Positions 31,685 through 44,496 of a stretch of DNA of 64,000 nucleotides are shown here, piece after piece. The DNA comes from Ceratopteris richardii (Eukaryota > Streptophyta > Polypodiopsida > Polypodiales > Pteridaceae): contig CM035423.1 of the NCBI GenBank assembly GCA_020310875.1, positions 127,035,811 to 127,099,810 of the forward strand. The letters are read 5' to 3'. Each line of letters starts with the position of its first letter. The first letter of the stretch is position 1. Under the pieces are notes generated by a model. That model saw only the letters and a list, made by a program, of their open reading frames with translations, ran no database searches and was not told where the DNA came from. The position numbers and the translations under genes are program-made.

Positions 31685-32500
31685 TGTTGGAGCAAGACAA
31701 TCAACAAATTGTGATTATACAAAGGTTAGAAGTAAAGACATGAAGAGAAGATTGAAGATCAATGTCATGAATTGAAGGGAAGAATCAGATAGTAAAGTCC
31801 TTTAATCAAATGTACATTAGTTCTTTAAGATACTTCAATATACTTGAAGTAGTTACGAGTTAGGACTTGTATATATATATAAGTACATGTTTGTAGATGT
31901 GAGACATAGAGAAGAGAGTTGAGATGAGTTAGTTGATGTACATTGTACAAAACATCCATCAGATGTATGAAGGAAATAGATGAAAACTGGCACAGATTTC
32001 ATGATCAGAGAAATGATCATTACTCAGTCCACAGTGTAAAGTTTTACACAAGTGAGGGCTCAAAATCTAAGTTGGAAGGTAAGCCATCTATGGCTAAAAG
32101 ATCTTGATCAAACGGGATTTACTTTGGGAGAATCAGTGTTAAGAAGTTGCAGGTGTCAAAGTCGCCATTGCAAAGAAGATGTTCCAGACATAGGTAAAGT
32201 GTTTCACACATTTCTCAATGTGTACTCAATCATTTTGAGAAGTTTAACTTGGAAAAGCTGCGCAACCTTAAGGCGAAGCAGTGTGCAAAGTTTTATTAAA
32301 AACTTTACAGGATTATTAGTCAATGAGTGATTAATCTGCAGCAGACTTTTCAAGAAATTTCAGTTTTCAACAGTTAGCCAAAATTCTGATAATTTGGTGA
32401 TTGTTTTCTAAAATTAAGTGGAGTCTAAAGTTATTCTTGGTCTAGAGGTGATCTAATACCAAGGATAGCTTGTTCTTTTGGAGATTAACACTCTCGATCA
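31685..32500 (+). repeat. LTR shared by elements F and G
   Basis: Starts TGTTGGAGCAAGAC after TTGAGGGGGAGT and ends CTCGATCA. About 195 bp corresponding to the middle of the A LTR are deleted at about 31980. The TATA region is at 31870-31881. It is followed by a primer site at 32502-32513 and a second gag, so it serves as F's 3' and G's 5' LTR. Confidence 0.9.
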
Positions 32501-32723
32501 GTGGTATCAGAGCCTGATGTGTCAAAATTGAAGTGAAGAAGACTCCGACTACTACAGAAATACAAATCTTTACATCTTGAAGGTGCAAAAGGATAAAGGT
32601 TGAAGAAAATTTGAAGGTAGACACATTGAAGTTATCAAAAGGATCAGAAGGAGCGAGATTCAAAGTCAAGGTACATTTATTTCTCATAAAGATTAAAGAG
32701 TTGGCAATACAGGTAAAGAAATA

Positions 32724-33647
32724 ATGGGAGATAGTCTCCAAATTGAGAAGCTGGATAGAGAGAATTATCCTGCATGGTCAATGAGGATGGAAGCTCATCT
32801 TATGAGCAAAGATCTGATGGGATACATCACAGAAGATGAAGAAAAGCCAGAATTTAGAGACTCTAGTGTTCCAACTAGAGAGGATCTTGTAGATTTGAAG
32901 AATTGGATGAAGAAGGATGCTCAAGCAAGGAGCATAATCTACATGGCAGTCAATGACTATTTGCTTCCTCACATTAGAGGACTTGAAAGTGCAAGTGACA
33001 TTTGGAATGCTTTGGAAGAGCATTTCCAAAACACAAACAAATCAAGGAAGGCTTCACTATGGGCAGAATTTACTACTTTCAAGAAAAAGGCCTCACAATC
33101 AATCTCTGATTATGTGACAAAGATGAAGGACATTGCAGATTCTTTAGGTGCAGTGGATGAAGATATTGAAGAAGATAAATTGGTAAGACAAATTCTCACA
33201 GGGCTAAGAGGAGATGAGAAGTTGAAGCCTTTTATTTTGTCTACAGAACTTTCATTAGATCACTTTACTCCTGATTTGAATCAATTGTTAGGTCATATGC
33301 TAACTTTTGAGAATGATATCAAAGGAGATGTTGATAAGAGTGCAGGTCATGCAATGTACTCTAAAGACAAGAAGAAAGCTAACAAAGGAAAACAACAATC
33401 AGGTGAAGAAGAAGGTACTTCAAACCAAGCAAATTTCATAAGAGGAAAAGGAAATGGCAGAAGTAGAGGAAGAGGCAGAAACAACAAAGATAATGCAAGA
33501 GCTTGTTGGATATGTGGTATCTTCAAGAGCTTAGTCTCTTCAAATAAAGTGTATCTGATGAGAAAATTATATGACCTTCGCATGAAGGGCACAAATAGTG
33601 TTGTTGCTCATCGAAATGAGTTCGATGCTATATTCACCCAGTTATAG
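32724..33647 (+). pseudogene. Element G gag fused to element H gag (chimeric frame)
   Basis: Residues 1-265 equal the A-family gag up to the first half of the zinc knuckle (CWICG). At 33519-33520 the sequence switches without a frame break into the gag of an unrelated copia element, H (VYLMRKLYDLRMK...), and stops at TAG 33645-33647. The chimeric frame lacks the His and last Cys of the knuckle. No duplication or LTR end marks the junction, so a deletion or illegitimate recombination joined the two elements. Confidence 0.85.
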
Positions 33648-36600
33648 GCTCAGAAAATGGATATGGATAACGAAATGAAAGCAATATTGTTGTTATGCAC
33701 CCTATCATCATCATGGGATACATTTTGCACAGCTATTAGCAATAGTGCACCTGGTGGTAAACTTGTCTATGATGACATATGTGGAGCACTCTTGAGTGAG
33801 GCGATTCGTAGAAAATCTATGGTTGGCACTCAGAGTGGAGATGCATATAATGTTCATGATTCTTACCAAGGAAAGAATCAGCAATGTGGTAGGAGCAAGA
33901 ACAAGGAAAAGAATGGTCAACGGAATAAGAGTAGAAGTAAATCAAGGAAGAGGGATATCAAATGCCATTATTGTCATAAGAAAGGACATATGAAGAAAGA
34001 CTGTTATGCATTAAAGAATGCTAAAGGTAAAGGACAGAACGTTGATGGGCATGTTAAACAGTTACCTACACCATCTACTTTGACTATGAAGATTGAAGAA
34101 ATTAATGCTATTTTTGATGATGCTGACATGTTGACACTTGATGGCACTGTGCCATATGAGGTGCTTATGGCTGATTCTCTTTCCCACACATTTCTGCTAG
34201 ATTCTTGTGCTTCTTTCCATGTGACACCACACAGAGAATGGTTCTCTAATTATGCAACAAAGTCTCTTGGTACCGTGAGACTTGGTGACTCTTACCAGTG
34301 TGATGCTGTGGGGATTGGAGATGTGGTTGTGCAGTTCATTGATGGTTCAAAATTTACTATGCATAATGTACGCCATGTACCTCAGTTATCACGCAGTTTG
34401 ATGTGAGTTGGTCAAGGTGACGACCTTGGTTACAACGTGGTCTTCTACGCTTAGTCCTTTCGCATATCAAAGGGAAATATGGTTATTGCAAAAGGAAGCA
34501 AAGTTGGCTCACTTTATCCTTTATTTGTGTCACACAAAGAACACTTGTTAGCTATTACTAAACAGCCTATGGCTTGTATTTGGCATGGTTGTTTGGGCCA
34601 TATATCTTATAGTGGAATGGAAAATCTTTCTCATTATGGCTACTTACCTATGTTATCTTTCTTTGATTTTTCATTTTGTGAGCATTGCCAATATGGAAAG
34701 CAAACCAGAAATGTGCATAGAACGCACATTGACTCTTCAATTCAGCCTTTAGATCTCCTTTATACAGATTTATGTGGTCCTATGCCCACTAGGTCCTTAG
34801 GTGGTTCTCTTTACTTTGTCACTTTCATAGATGATGCTACTAGAAAAGTTTGGGTATATCCTATCAAATCAAAGGATGAGGTATTCCCCACTTTCAAAAA
34901 ATGGCTTGCTTCAGTTGAGATCGAAAAAGGAACTAAGCTTAAGGCTTTACGTTCAGATAATGGGAGTGAGTATACCTCACATGAATTCAGTCTTTTCTAT
35001 CAGTCGAGGGATTCGTAGAGAGTTTACAGCTCCTTATACCCCAGTACAAAATGGTGTAGCTAAGAGGATGAATAGAACTATTCAAGATAGATTAGTCTCT
35101 ATGTTGCATCATGCAAACCTCTCACAAGGCTTTTGGGCAGAAGCAGTATTGACTGCAGTTCATGTGATTAACCTTTCACCTAGTACTGCCAAAGGTCTGA
35201 AAGTGGCACAAGAGTTGTGGACAGGGAAGCCACAATATTATGATCATCTTCGAGTTTTTGGGTGTGAAGCATATGTTCATATACCCAAGAATCTTAGACA
35301 AAAGTTGGATCATAAGTCAAAGAAATGCATTTTTCTTGGATATGGTCGAGAAGGAAAATTTGGATATCGCTTATGGGATCTTGACACACGGACAATGATA
35401 AAAAATAGTGATATCATTTTCAATGAGTCTAAGATGCATAAACAGCCCATTAAGGAGGTTGAAGTGAGAAGAGTGGTGTTTGAGGATACTAGTCCTCCAC
35501 TTAGCATGCATAAAAATGCTCCACATAGGGATGTTCAAGAGAATGTCCATTTAGATCAGTCTGCACATGTTCCTGTTCAGCAAACATTGAGACATTCTGC
35601 ATGTGTCTCACATCCACCTGATAGATATGTTCCAAGTTTAGATTTTTGTATGCTAACAGATGCCAATGAGCCTTCTTGCGACAAAGAGGCTATGCAGACA
35701 GAGGATCATGTCAAGTGGGCACGTGCCATGGAGAGTGAGTTGGATTCTATTCACAAGAATGGTACTTGGGATTTAGTAACTTTGCCAAAGGGCAGGAAAG
35801 CTTTACCATGTAAATGGGTATATAAGCTGAAATTCACATCAGATAGTGCTTCTCCAAAGTATAAAGCACGACTCGTTGCAAAGGTTTTTAAGCAACAACA
35901 TGGTGTTGATTTCGAGGAAATCTTCTCTCCAATGGTCAAGATGACTACCCTGTGCATGTTGCTTGGATTCGTTGCAATGGAGGACTTAGAGCTAGTCCAA
36001 ATGGATGTGAAAAATGTTTTCTTGCATGGAGATCTTATAGATGAGATCTATATGGAACAACCAGAGGGTTATGTAGTTCCTAGCAAGGAAAGTCTAGTTT
36101 GTAAGATTAAGAAGAGCTTGTATGGACTTAAACAGTTCCCTAGACAATGGTACCAAAAGTTTGATGCTTTTATGAAATCTCAAGGCTATTCTTGAAGCAA
36201 TGAGGATCATTGTCTCTACACAAAGAGATGCTCAGATGGCAGCTTGATATGCTTGATACTTTATGTCGATGATATGTTGATTGCTGGGAAGTCCTCTTAT
36301 GATTTATCAGTTCTCAAAAAGAAATTGAGTTAGACATTTGATATGAAGGATTTGGGGATGTCAAACATATTCTTGGCATGCATATTACTCGTGATAGGAG
36401 TAAAAGATGCATATACTTGTCTCAAAGTGAGTACATATCCAAAGTACTTCACCGGTTCAATATGCAGGGTGGAAAGGCATTGAGTACACCTTTACCCACA
36501 TACGTGAAATTGACCAAGGATGATTGCCCCAAATCAGATGAGGAAAAGGAATCCATGACCAAAATTTCCTATCAGTTTGTTGTTGGTAGTCTCATGTATC

Positions 36601-37203
36601 CTATGGTAGCTACGAGACCAGACATTGCATTTGTAGTGGGATTTGTGAGCAGATATATGTCTAATCCTGGCAAGAAACATTGGGAAGCAGTCAAGATGAT
36701 TTTGAGATATCTGAGTGGCACTAAGGAAAAGTGTATATGATTAGGTAGAGGAAAAGCATCCATTATTGGTCACACAGATTTTGATTATGCGTAAGTCTAG
36801 ATCAGGGTACATTTTTCATTTTGTTGGAGGTGCTATCTCTTGGAGATCTCGTCTTCAAGAATGTACAGCTTTTTCCACCACAGAAGCAGAGTATGTTGCA
36901 ACAAGTGAGGCATGTAAGGAAGCATTGTGGCTTTCCCATCTTGCTTGTTATATGGGTTTACCTCAGCATGTACCTTGCTTGCTCAGTGATAGTTAGAGTG
37001 CCATTGCTTTGGCTAAGAATCTGGTCTATCATGCAAAGACCAAGCACATTGAGGTGAGGTATCACTTTATTAGAGATTGCTTAGCCACTGAGTGCATTAT
37101 TCTTGAGAAGTTTCACACTCGAGATAATGTTGCAGATGCTTTGACTAAAGCTCTACCACAGGATAGCTTTCGACACTGTTGTCAATTGATGGGGGTTACT
37201 TGA
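33520..37203 (+). pseudogene. Element H: copia gag to RNase H relic
   Basis: The 5' LTR and gag N-terminus are missing. Visible in order: gag C-terminus with knuckle CHYCHKKGHMKKDC (near 33962); protease with DSC instead of DSG (near 34200); integrase zinc region CEHCQYGK; integrase core with TDLCGP and RSDNGSEY; the third catalytic residue changed to Lys (35062-35064, NGVAKR); RT with QMDVKNVFLHG and LYVDDM; RNase H ending in ARTKHIEVRYHFIRD. Stops or shifts occur near 33645, 34404, 35000, 36196, 36330, 36738 and 36994. A Lys and Glu-rich linker and the GLKQ RT motif show a lineage different from A. Confidence 0.85.
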
Positions 37204-37351
37204 TTCTTGATCTTACACAGTCACTTATATACTGTGTAACATGCCCATCAGGTGGCAGGTGTAGTTTGTATACTTTCACTTAGGTATTCTTTATCATTCT
37301 TTATTTTTGCTCCCATAGTTACTTTGGCCATGTTGGCCTTTGGTGGGAGAT

Positions 37352-37630
37352 TGCTACCGCTAGTGTTCATGTGAAAGGCCAAATGGCCACTGGACACTTC
37401 CTTGTAGATGTTCTTTAATAAAACATATAACGGTCTGGTCAGTCATAGACTGTAAGTTCGACCGCATTTGTAAGACCTAAGAAGTTTGTCTTCGTGCTCC
37501 TCTATGTACTGCATTTTCTATGTATTCTGCAGCATTTGTGCAAAGTACTGTGTGCGGCCTCAAGAGCTCAGTTTTCTACTCCGAGCATATTGTCGTGGAG
37601 CTCTCAAGAAGGAGAGTGCATTGTGGTGCA
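37352..37630 (+). repeat. Probable 3' LTR of element H
   Basis: Begins TGCTACCGCTAG after the purine tract GGTGGGAGAT, about 150 bp beyond the RNase H stop. AATAAAACATATAA near 37417 could be a promoter or polyadenylation signal. The end at 37630 is a guess based on a following TTGGCATCA that resembles a primer site. There is no second copy to confirm it. Confidence 0.45.
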
Positions 37631-37670
37631 TTGGCATCAAAATACTTCATGCATCATAAAAATAGTGTCT

Positions 37671-40566
37671 CTAGACTTTAAGAGCATGCACCACTGCATA
37701 CAACTCATGTTCATGCACTAGCCAATTGCACGGTGCACTACTCAATTTTTTTCTTTCAAAAGCTATTATCTTGCCATCTTGGCTCAAGAATGTCCCTATG
37801 GCTATGCCGTTAGGTTCTATCTCCAACTCAAAATGTTTCGATGGATTTACCACTTTGAGTATAGGAGCCTCTAAAACATCTTGATTCAGAGTATGAAAAC
37901 TTTCTTGTTCCTCTTGCTTCCATGAAAATGGTACTTTTCCTTGAAGCAAGTTTGTCATAGGCACTGCTATTGAAAAACAAGATAAAATGAATTTACAATA
38001 GAAATTGAAAAGTCATAGAAATGATTGTAACTAAACCTCATCTTGAGGAGTAGGACAAGCTAGAATAATTGAGACCTTCTTGGGATCCATGTGAGCCCCA
38101 TCAGTTGATACCAGATGCCCTAAATACTCTATCTCTTGAAGAAAAAATTGAGCCTTATCTAGATTTACAAACAACTGATTTTCTTTAAACTTTAATACTA
38201 ATCTTAAATTACTTTCATGCTCCTATAAAAACTTACTATACACTAACAATTCATCAAACAAATTAACAACACACTTTCCAAAGAATGATCGTAGAATACC
38301 ATTCATTAACATCATGAAAGTAGTAGGTGCATTAGTCAAACCAAATGGCATAACTAAACACTCATAATGCCCAAAATGGGTCATGAAAGCTACTTTATAT
38401 ACATCTTGTTCCTTTACTCTAATTTGGTGGTAGCCACTTTACAAATCTATCTTATTGTATACAACTGATCCACCTAGAGCATCAAGGAGATCATCTATCA
38501 TGGGCATGGGATATTTGTGCTTGCTGGTAATCTTATTGAGTGCTATGTAGTCGACACACATCCTATAAGATCCATCTTTCTTCTTCACTACAAGAATTAG
38601 TACTGAAAAGGGTGAATAGCTGGGTCTAATCAGCCCTTTCTACAAATACTCATCCATGGCCTTGCAAAGTTCATTCTCCTCTTGGAAGACCATTCGAAAT
38701 GGAAGTCAAGTGGTCAGACTCGCTCCTAGTACTAATTCAATTCTATGCTCAATTTTCCTCCAAGGAGGTAAACCCAAAGGTAATTCTTTTAAAAACAACT
38801 CTTGGAATTGTTCTCTAGACTTTATCTAAAAGTATTTGAGCATTCCAGCTAGAGTTTCCTTGACTGTAAAGAATCCATCACTACACATGATGAATACATG
38901 AAATAAAGAAATTAAATATACTTACAACTGATCTTAAGCAACTTGGTTGTGGCCACCAATCATGTCTCTTGGAGATTTGGCTCTCCACTAATCAATAATT
39001 GCCTCCCCTCATGCTCAAACTAATAAACATGTGAAGTGAAATCTATGACTAGTCATTTCCTTGAGTGCCACTTTTTACTTCAGAGTACACCAAAACATGC
39101 CAATTGTGTTATTTCAAAATCTAACCTGTCCTTGTAGGACTAGATCTGAATGGGTAGATCTACTACTCATCGGTCCCATGTCTTAGTAGCCTTCCCATCA
39201 ACTAACTCCACTATGTAGGCATACTTTGACTGCACAGTGTCTGAGTGTAACCTTCTGACTAGTCAAGAAGCAATGACATTATGCATAGACCTAGTGTCAA
39301 AGAGGACCTTGACAAGCTATCTTGTCAGGATCCTTCTCATAACAATGAGTTCTATATCAAGGAATTGGTGTCCTTTCTATGCCATTGGCAAAAGCATAGC
39401 ATCATGCATGGAAGGAACCTTCTTTGTGACAGTCATGGCCGCTATAAGAGATGATAACTAAGATGGGGAATCACTGAAATCCTCATGTACATCACTCCCT
39501 ACTTTTATGGTCACTCCTATCTTTTTCTTCTTAGGACACTCCTTAAAGCAGTGATGTCCTAGGCATCCATAGCATAATCCTTCCTTCATTGCCTTCTCTT
39601 TCTGTTGAGGGATAACAATGGACTTGTTATAAGCCCTCTCAACCAGAGCAGACACCTTTCTTTTTCCTCTTGAGACTGCCTTGATCATGTGCACCTGCGT
39701 AGCCTCTTTGTGAGGTTTTACACTAGTCAACATAGGAGTGGAAGTGGAAAAGGGCCGACTCATCTTAATCCATGAGGATACTCTAATCTTGGGAGCCTAT
39801 GCCCTTGTGGCCATCCTCATAAACTAGAGCCATCTCTTTGGCATATGCTAAAGAGTGACACCTCTCCTTTCTAACTAAAGGTCAGATAGTTTCTCTAAGC
39901 CCCAAGATAAACTTGTGAACTTGGAGAAACTTTGGGATAGAGTTAGGTACTTTAAGAAGTACCTCCCTATACTTATTTGCATAGCCCTAAACGATTTGGT
40001 TTTTTTGAGTAATGAAAAACCAAGTGGCTAGTGCTCTAGACCTCTCATCAGGTGGTACAAAATTATTATAAAATAGTGCTTTAAATTGCTCCCATGTAGT
40101 GGGCTCTTTCTTGTCCTACTCGATCTTATGCCACCACCTATGGGAAATGCCCATGAGGTTGTAAGTCGCCTAGTGAATCTTATGCCTATCATCCATGATA
40201 TGGCATAGATGGAAGCATTACTCCCACTTGATAAGCCACTTCTCAACAACATTAGCAGTCTGTGCACTAGTAGAGCTCTGATATTTTGGTGACTTAAGAT
40301 CCTCAAGCTGCCATTGGGCTTCTCTTATTAGAACACTCTTGTTAGGAACTTCTGGGTTTGATGCTCACCCAGAGCATCTAAATCCATTCCTAGCAAGTCA
40401 TTCTCTGGCACTACTTCTTCTTTCTTGGAGCTATGTACGTGCTCCAAGATGTCATGAAGTGTGCTCCCTAGTTGTGAGATCCTAGCACTCATGGTTTCTA
40501 TGGCATCTAAAGGGTGATCAACCATGTGCATGTCAACCCTACATGGTGAAGAAGGTCCTCAATCCA
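37671..40566 (-). pseudogene. Element I: Ty3-type gag-pol relic
   Basis: Read on the minus strand from the ATG near 40531: a gag with heptad-like N-terminus; zinc knuckle CYGCLGHHCFKEC (near 39560); protease remnant with VLFDTRS in place of the usual DTGS (near 39310). RT follows, with [22 protein letters not shown] and LFDELLVYS in place of the usual YFDDILVYS (38700-38040). RNase H comes last, at 37964-37671 (FLSQDGKIIAFERKKLS). Protein order RT before integrase marks Ty3 type; the integrase is absent, cut off by H at about 37665. Many stops break the frame. Part of the RT thumb near 37965-38040 is replaced by AT-rich sequence. Confidence 0.8.
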
Positions 40567-42353
40567 TACTAGGAAAAAGAGTTCTTTTTTTTATATTTTT
40601 TTATGTTTTTCTAATTTGTGTGTTTATGTACACCTAAAAGTGAGAAAGTGGCTATGGAAAATAACTAGTAACAAGCCTTTGGATAAAGAAATAAAAAACA
40701 AGAACACTTTTAGTATGGTCTCCTACTTTTATGCTTATGCATGCAAACATTTTGAAAATTTTGATAGCATTTTGGCGAGAAAATGAAAATTAGAAAAAAT
40801 ATATAACTTAGTGCACTACATGCACTTTCAAGTAAATGTGTCAATGGGCATGCAATATATACAATATGACCAAAGGGCATTACACACCCTTGTATAAAAA
40901 AAACCTTGTGCTTGCCGCATGGACATAAATGATAAGAACACAGAACGTTCTTATGTCTTCTTCATGGTACCTACAAAAGAAAATACTACCATCCTATTTG
41001 CATACAAAATGTAGAGTTGAACAAGCCCATGAACAAACATATGATGCATATGCCATGTGCTATGCTTGTTCTAAGTGCAAGGCAATGCTTAAAAAGAGTA
41101 GAAATGCATGAAAAGCATGAAAAAACTCATCATAGACTTAAAATTTTCCACATGCAAGTATGTGCAAGTGTTAGAAATGGTTGATATATACTCCTCTTGC
41201 ATCTCCAAATGGATCTCAATCATCCTTGCATCGAAAAAGTCTTTTTATAGGGGTGGTTGATGTTGAACAACCAACTTCAAAGTTGAGCATAGGATGAATC
41301 CAAATGGTATCTTCCAAACCAATAGCTCTCTGAGTAAGGACTCTATAGGGAGTGGGATCACTCAATTTCGTTGAGAATTGAGGAAGATATGGCCATTTTA
41401 GTGAAAGAGGGTAGTCCAAAAAAACTCTTGTAAAGGCGGTTTGATGAAGAGCAAGAGAGAAAACTCCATTTTCCTCCTCTATGGGACTTGTACTTTAGCC
41501 AAATGCATGTGCAGAGGTTCTTTAATCCCACATATTTCTTCAAAAGCACCAAAATCGGGCTGATATAGGGGCTAATACATGTAGCTCTCCACAACAAGAT
41601 GAAAGAGGATACTCTCTTAGCTATTCACACGCCTTCACATCATGTGGTGGGCTGAGTTTGGCTATTAGCAACCTTGCTCTTCTCTTGGAGGCATCGTTTG
41701 CATGTGGCCTCCTTGGGGGGGGGGGGGGTTGAGGCTCGACTTACAAGAGTCAAACCTCACCTTTCTTTTGCTTCCAAGCTCAACTCATAGGCGGTAGCTT
41801 ACTCAAATCCCTCACATGGCAGTTTAGCATGCATGACGATGCAGATGATGAGCCATCAACTTCCAAATGGTCCTCAAAATTCTGAGCATAGAAAACCAAA
41901 AAAAAAGACTCACAAAAAACTTCCAAAAGATCTTTCTTGCTCTGATCAACAATTGTAGGAGTTCTCCTAAAATCTCTCTTGAAAACTTCAAATCTAAGAC
42001 TTTTGAATGATGTGCGTACCACTCTCCTCCCATCCATTATATCCATGTGCATCCAAAATAGTAATGCTCTGCAATGGTCTAGTGCCAACATGTGGCCACC
42101 ATGCAACACTCATCGCCATTACCATTGAATACCTTAGGATATCCCCTACGCTTGGGACCTTGGTTATGGCTGGCCCTTCCCCCACACACACACACATGGA
42201 GTGGTCTCTATAGACCAATTTCTAACAAGGTTCAAAGAGGCACACAACAAGAAATATTGATGGCGACAAAAGAACATGAAATCTTACACATAACAACAAA
42301 GAAAATGCAAGAAATGGAAATATTCATCTTTTGAACCTATGGGACGAACTAGA
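40567..42353. other. Unassigned, AT-rich DNA between elements I and Q
   Basis: This lies upstream of I gag in I's orientation, so it may hold I's leader and 5' LTR. I find no primer site of Met or Asp type and no second LTR copy. Short frames (for example minus 41780-42109) have no recognisable homology. A run of 14 G is at 41715-41728. Confidence 0.4.
41715..41728 (+). repeat. G14 homopolymer
   Basis: Fourteen consecutive G in otherwise AT-rich DNA, preceded by CTCCTT and followed by TTGAGG. The length may be a sequencing uncertainty. Confidence 0.9.
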
Positions 42354-43178
42354 TGTTGGAACTTGGGGCCCTAGGATCGTTCCAAACTAAAACCTTTTGA
42401 GCATACACAACTTTATTAACCAAGATTATATGTGAGATAGAGAAAGATAGAGATCTTGAGACAAGATTAGGGAACATAAACTGGATGCATACTCACTAAA
42501 AAATAGATGTCCAAATTATAACATGGGAGTGTAACTACTCAACCATATAAAGTGGTGCACTCACTAATGGAAGAATATCCAAGAAGATGATGATACAAAA
42601 TTTAGATTATGTTGAAATAATCTAAGTGTGTGAAGTGAATAAGCAACGAAGCTAACCTTATTCTCACAAAATAATGTAACAAAATTGTAGATCAACCAAC
42701 CCTTATTCTGAGATTAGGTAGAGAAACCCTAAAAACAAAATATAAGGTTAACTCACAAAAGATAGTTACCACCACCTTGTAGAAGAATTCTTGTTCCAAG
42801 AGAGTAGCCTCTCCTTCACCAAAACTCCACCTCCTCAAGAGTGTGTGAACACTCTCTCTTCAAGAAGACCTCAAACTCTAGCTTGAAATCTTTGAGTGAG
42901 TGATCCATAATGAGCCAAGCCTCTTCTTTTATAGTAGAGCATGTCTCTTGAAAAGTATGTAAAACCAAAGCTAAAATCATTGACCATCAATCGCTTACGA
43001 AAAATCGACCGTGAAAATGGCATCAGTATCCGATTTCTTTCGCTAATTTTGGCTCCGTGTTTCTTTTAATTTTCAAAATCATACGATGAAAAGAAGTTTC
43101 TTTTAGTATGAGCAGCCGACGGGATTCAAACACAGATGGGTTCTTTGCAAGGGTTATATCATAGCTAAGGTGCCCACG
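42354..43178 (-). repeat. Element Q: 3' LTR, distal part
   Basis: Together with 63249-63380 this forms one LTR of about 957 bp split by element J. The outer end on the plus strand is TGTTGGAAC (42354), and the inner end at 63380 is the complement of TGTTGGAGTC, so the tips TGTTGGA/TCCAACA match. A minus-strand TATA box (CTATAAAAGAAGAG) is at about 42921-42934. Near J, at 43118-43178, lies a tRNA-like B box (GTTTGAATCCC on the minus strand) and an A-box-like TTAGCTATGATA. The second Q LTR is outside the window. Confidence 0.65.
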
Positions 43179-44449
43179 TGTGAAGAGATGGATAGGTATG
43201 TGCTTGAAGATGAAGAGGTGTTGCAAAATCCTTGATCTACTCCAGCCAAATGAACTCCAGGAGTATATGGTGGGCCCTTTTAGCTTGCCAATGGATGTAT
43301 TAGACACCCTATGTACCTTGGAAGATCACTCTCAAAAAGATAGATCAAAACAGATAAGTTGGAGTTAGCTCAGAGGTGAAGAACTTGCTATTTTGGTTCA
43401 TACACTTGTCCAGTGTTTTGCATAATTCTCTGAGCACAGCAACAATTAGCTTATTCCTCTTGGGGAATCTAGTTAACATAAAGAGCTAACTTTCAAGAGT
43501 AATTTCATAAAAAATAATGAACCACACACTGAGAAAGATGTTTGACAAGTGATGACATCATCCCGATTTTCATGGGCTGCTAAAGTAATGAGACCAGTGG
43601 GCCAAAAAATGAACATAACTCCATATTTAAGAATCCAATGATTATGAAATTTTGTGTGCTTATACTAGACAGTATGTTAAATCCAATAAGCTTTACATCA
43701 TTGAATTTGGGAAAGTACACACTGCGAAACAACTCTAACAAGAGGAGTAAAAAAGTCGGGTACCTCACAGAGAAGTGAAAATGAACACACACTGTTGACT
43801 TCAACTAAACATAACTGAAGATTGAAACACCCAAATGCCATGAAAATTGGTGAGCACCTATTAGACTTATAGAGCTAACTTTACCAAGTTAAATCACTGA
43901 AAACAATGCACCAAGCTCAGAAAACCATCTCTGCAATCTGACTGAGAAAACTGAGAGATATGGCAGTGAGTAGTACACTTCACAAGAACATGGAAATATG
44001 GACTCAAATGATCATAAAAATGAAAGTATATTTCTCATACAATACAATGGACTTACTTATACATATGTGTGCCTTGGAATCACACCTTGCTATGGCATAA
44101 AGCTCAGCTCTTGGATGTCTTCACATAGGTCTCTCTAACCACGACTAAAACTGCCATCTATTTATAGTTGAGCTTGGGAGGCTAACTTCCCTCAATCACT
44201 CTCCAATCAATTAGTGATTGATTTGATTCTCTATCTACCACAAATCATGAATTCGTGGCTTCTCTTTCCCTTTTTGATCAAGTGGACTCAACCACTTAAG
44301 ATTCTCTCACTTTTACATTAAGTAAACTCTTCAAAAGTTACAAGAGGTAGTTCACAAGTGAACTTTACATTGTCTTCATTTTAAGGCTTCTTCTATGACT
44401 TTGTGGGACTCAAGCCAATACTTAGGCTTGTCATAGACTTGCTCCAACA
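43179..44449 (-). repeat. 3' LTR of element J
   Basis: Direct repeat of 61971-63243. On the minus strand it starts TGTTGGAGCAAGTC and ends CTCTTCACA. The TATA box is on the minus strand at 44159-44167 (CTATAAATA). A short antisense frame at 43023-43307 that crosses its edge is not a gene. Confidence 0.93.
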
Positions 44450-44461
44450 GCTCCCCCTCAA
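44450..44461 (-). other. Polypurine tract of element J
   Basis: The minus strand reads TTGAGGGGGAGC directly before the 3' LTR. It is identical to the tracts of A, M and N. Confidence 0.88.
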
Positions 44462-44496
44462 GCCAAGTATGCTTGAGGTCTTCAATCTTCCAAGAT

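Larger units (their letters stand above)
26968..32500 (+). mobile_element. Element F: Ty1/copia element of the A family, damaged
   Basis: F has an internal region and LTRs closely similar to element A. Its 5' LTR lacks the first ~690 bp and begins abruptly against D sequence; no target duplication can be recognised. The 3' LTR carries an internal deletion. The gag-pol frame is nearly complete but has two frameshifts and a catalytic change. Directly after the 3' LTR a second internal region (G) begins with its own primer site, so the middle LTR is shared between F and G. Confidence 0.88.

Noticed and set aside
41780..42109. 109-codon minus-strand frame
   Set aside because: No family recognised and no supporting context; probably within LTR or leader DNA of element I.
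43023..43307. 94-codon minus-strand frame with a near copy at 61764-62099
   Set aside because: The shared part is the end of the J LTR; the rest differs because flanking DNA differs, so it is not a gene.
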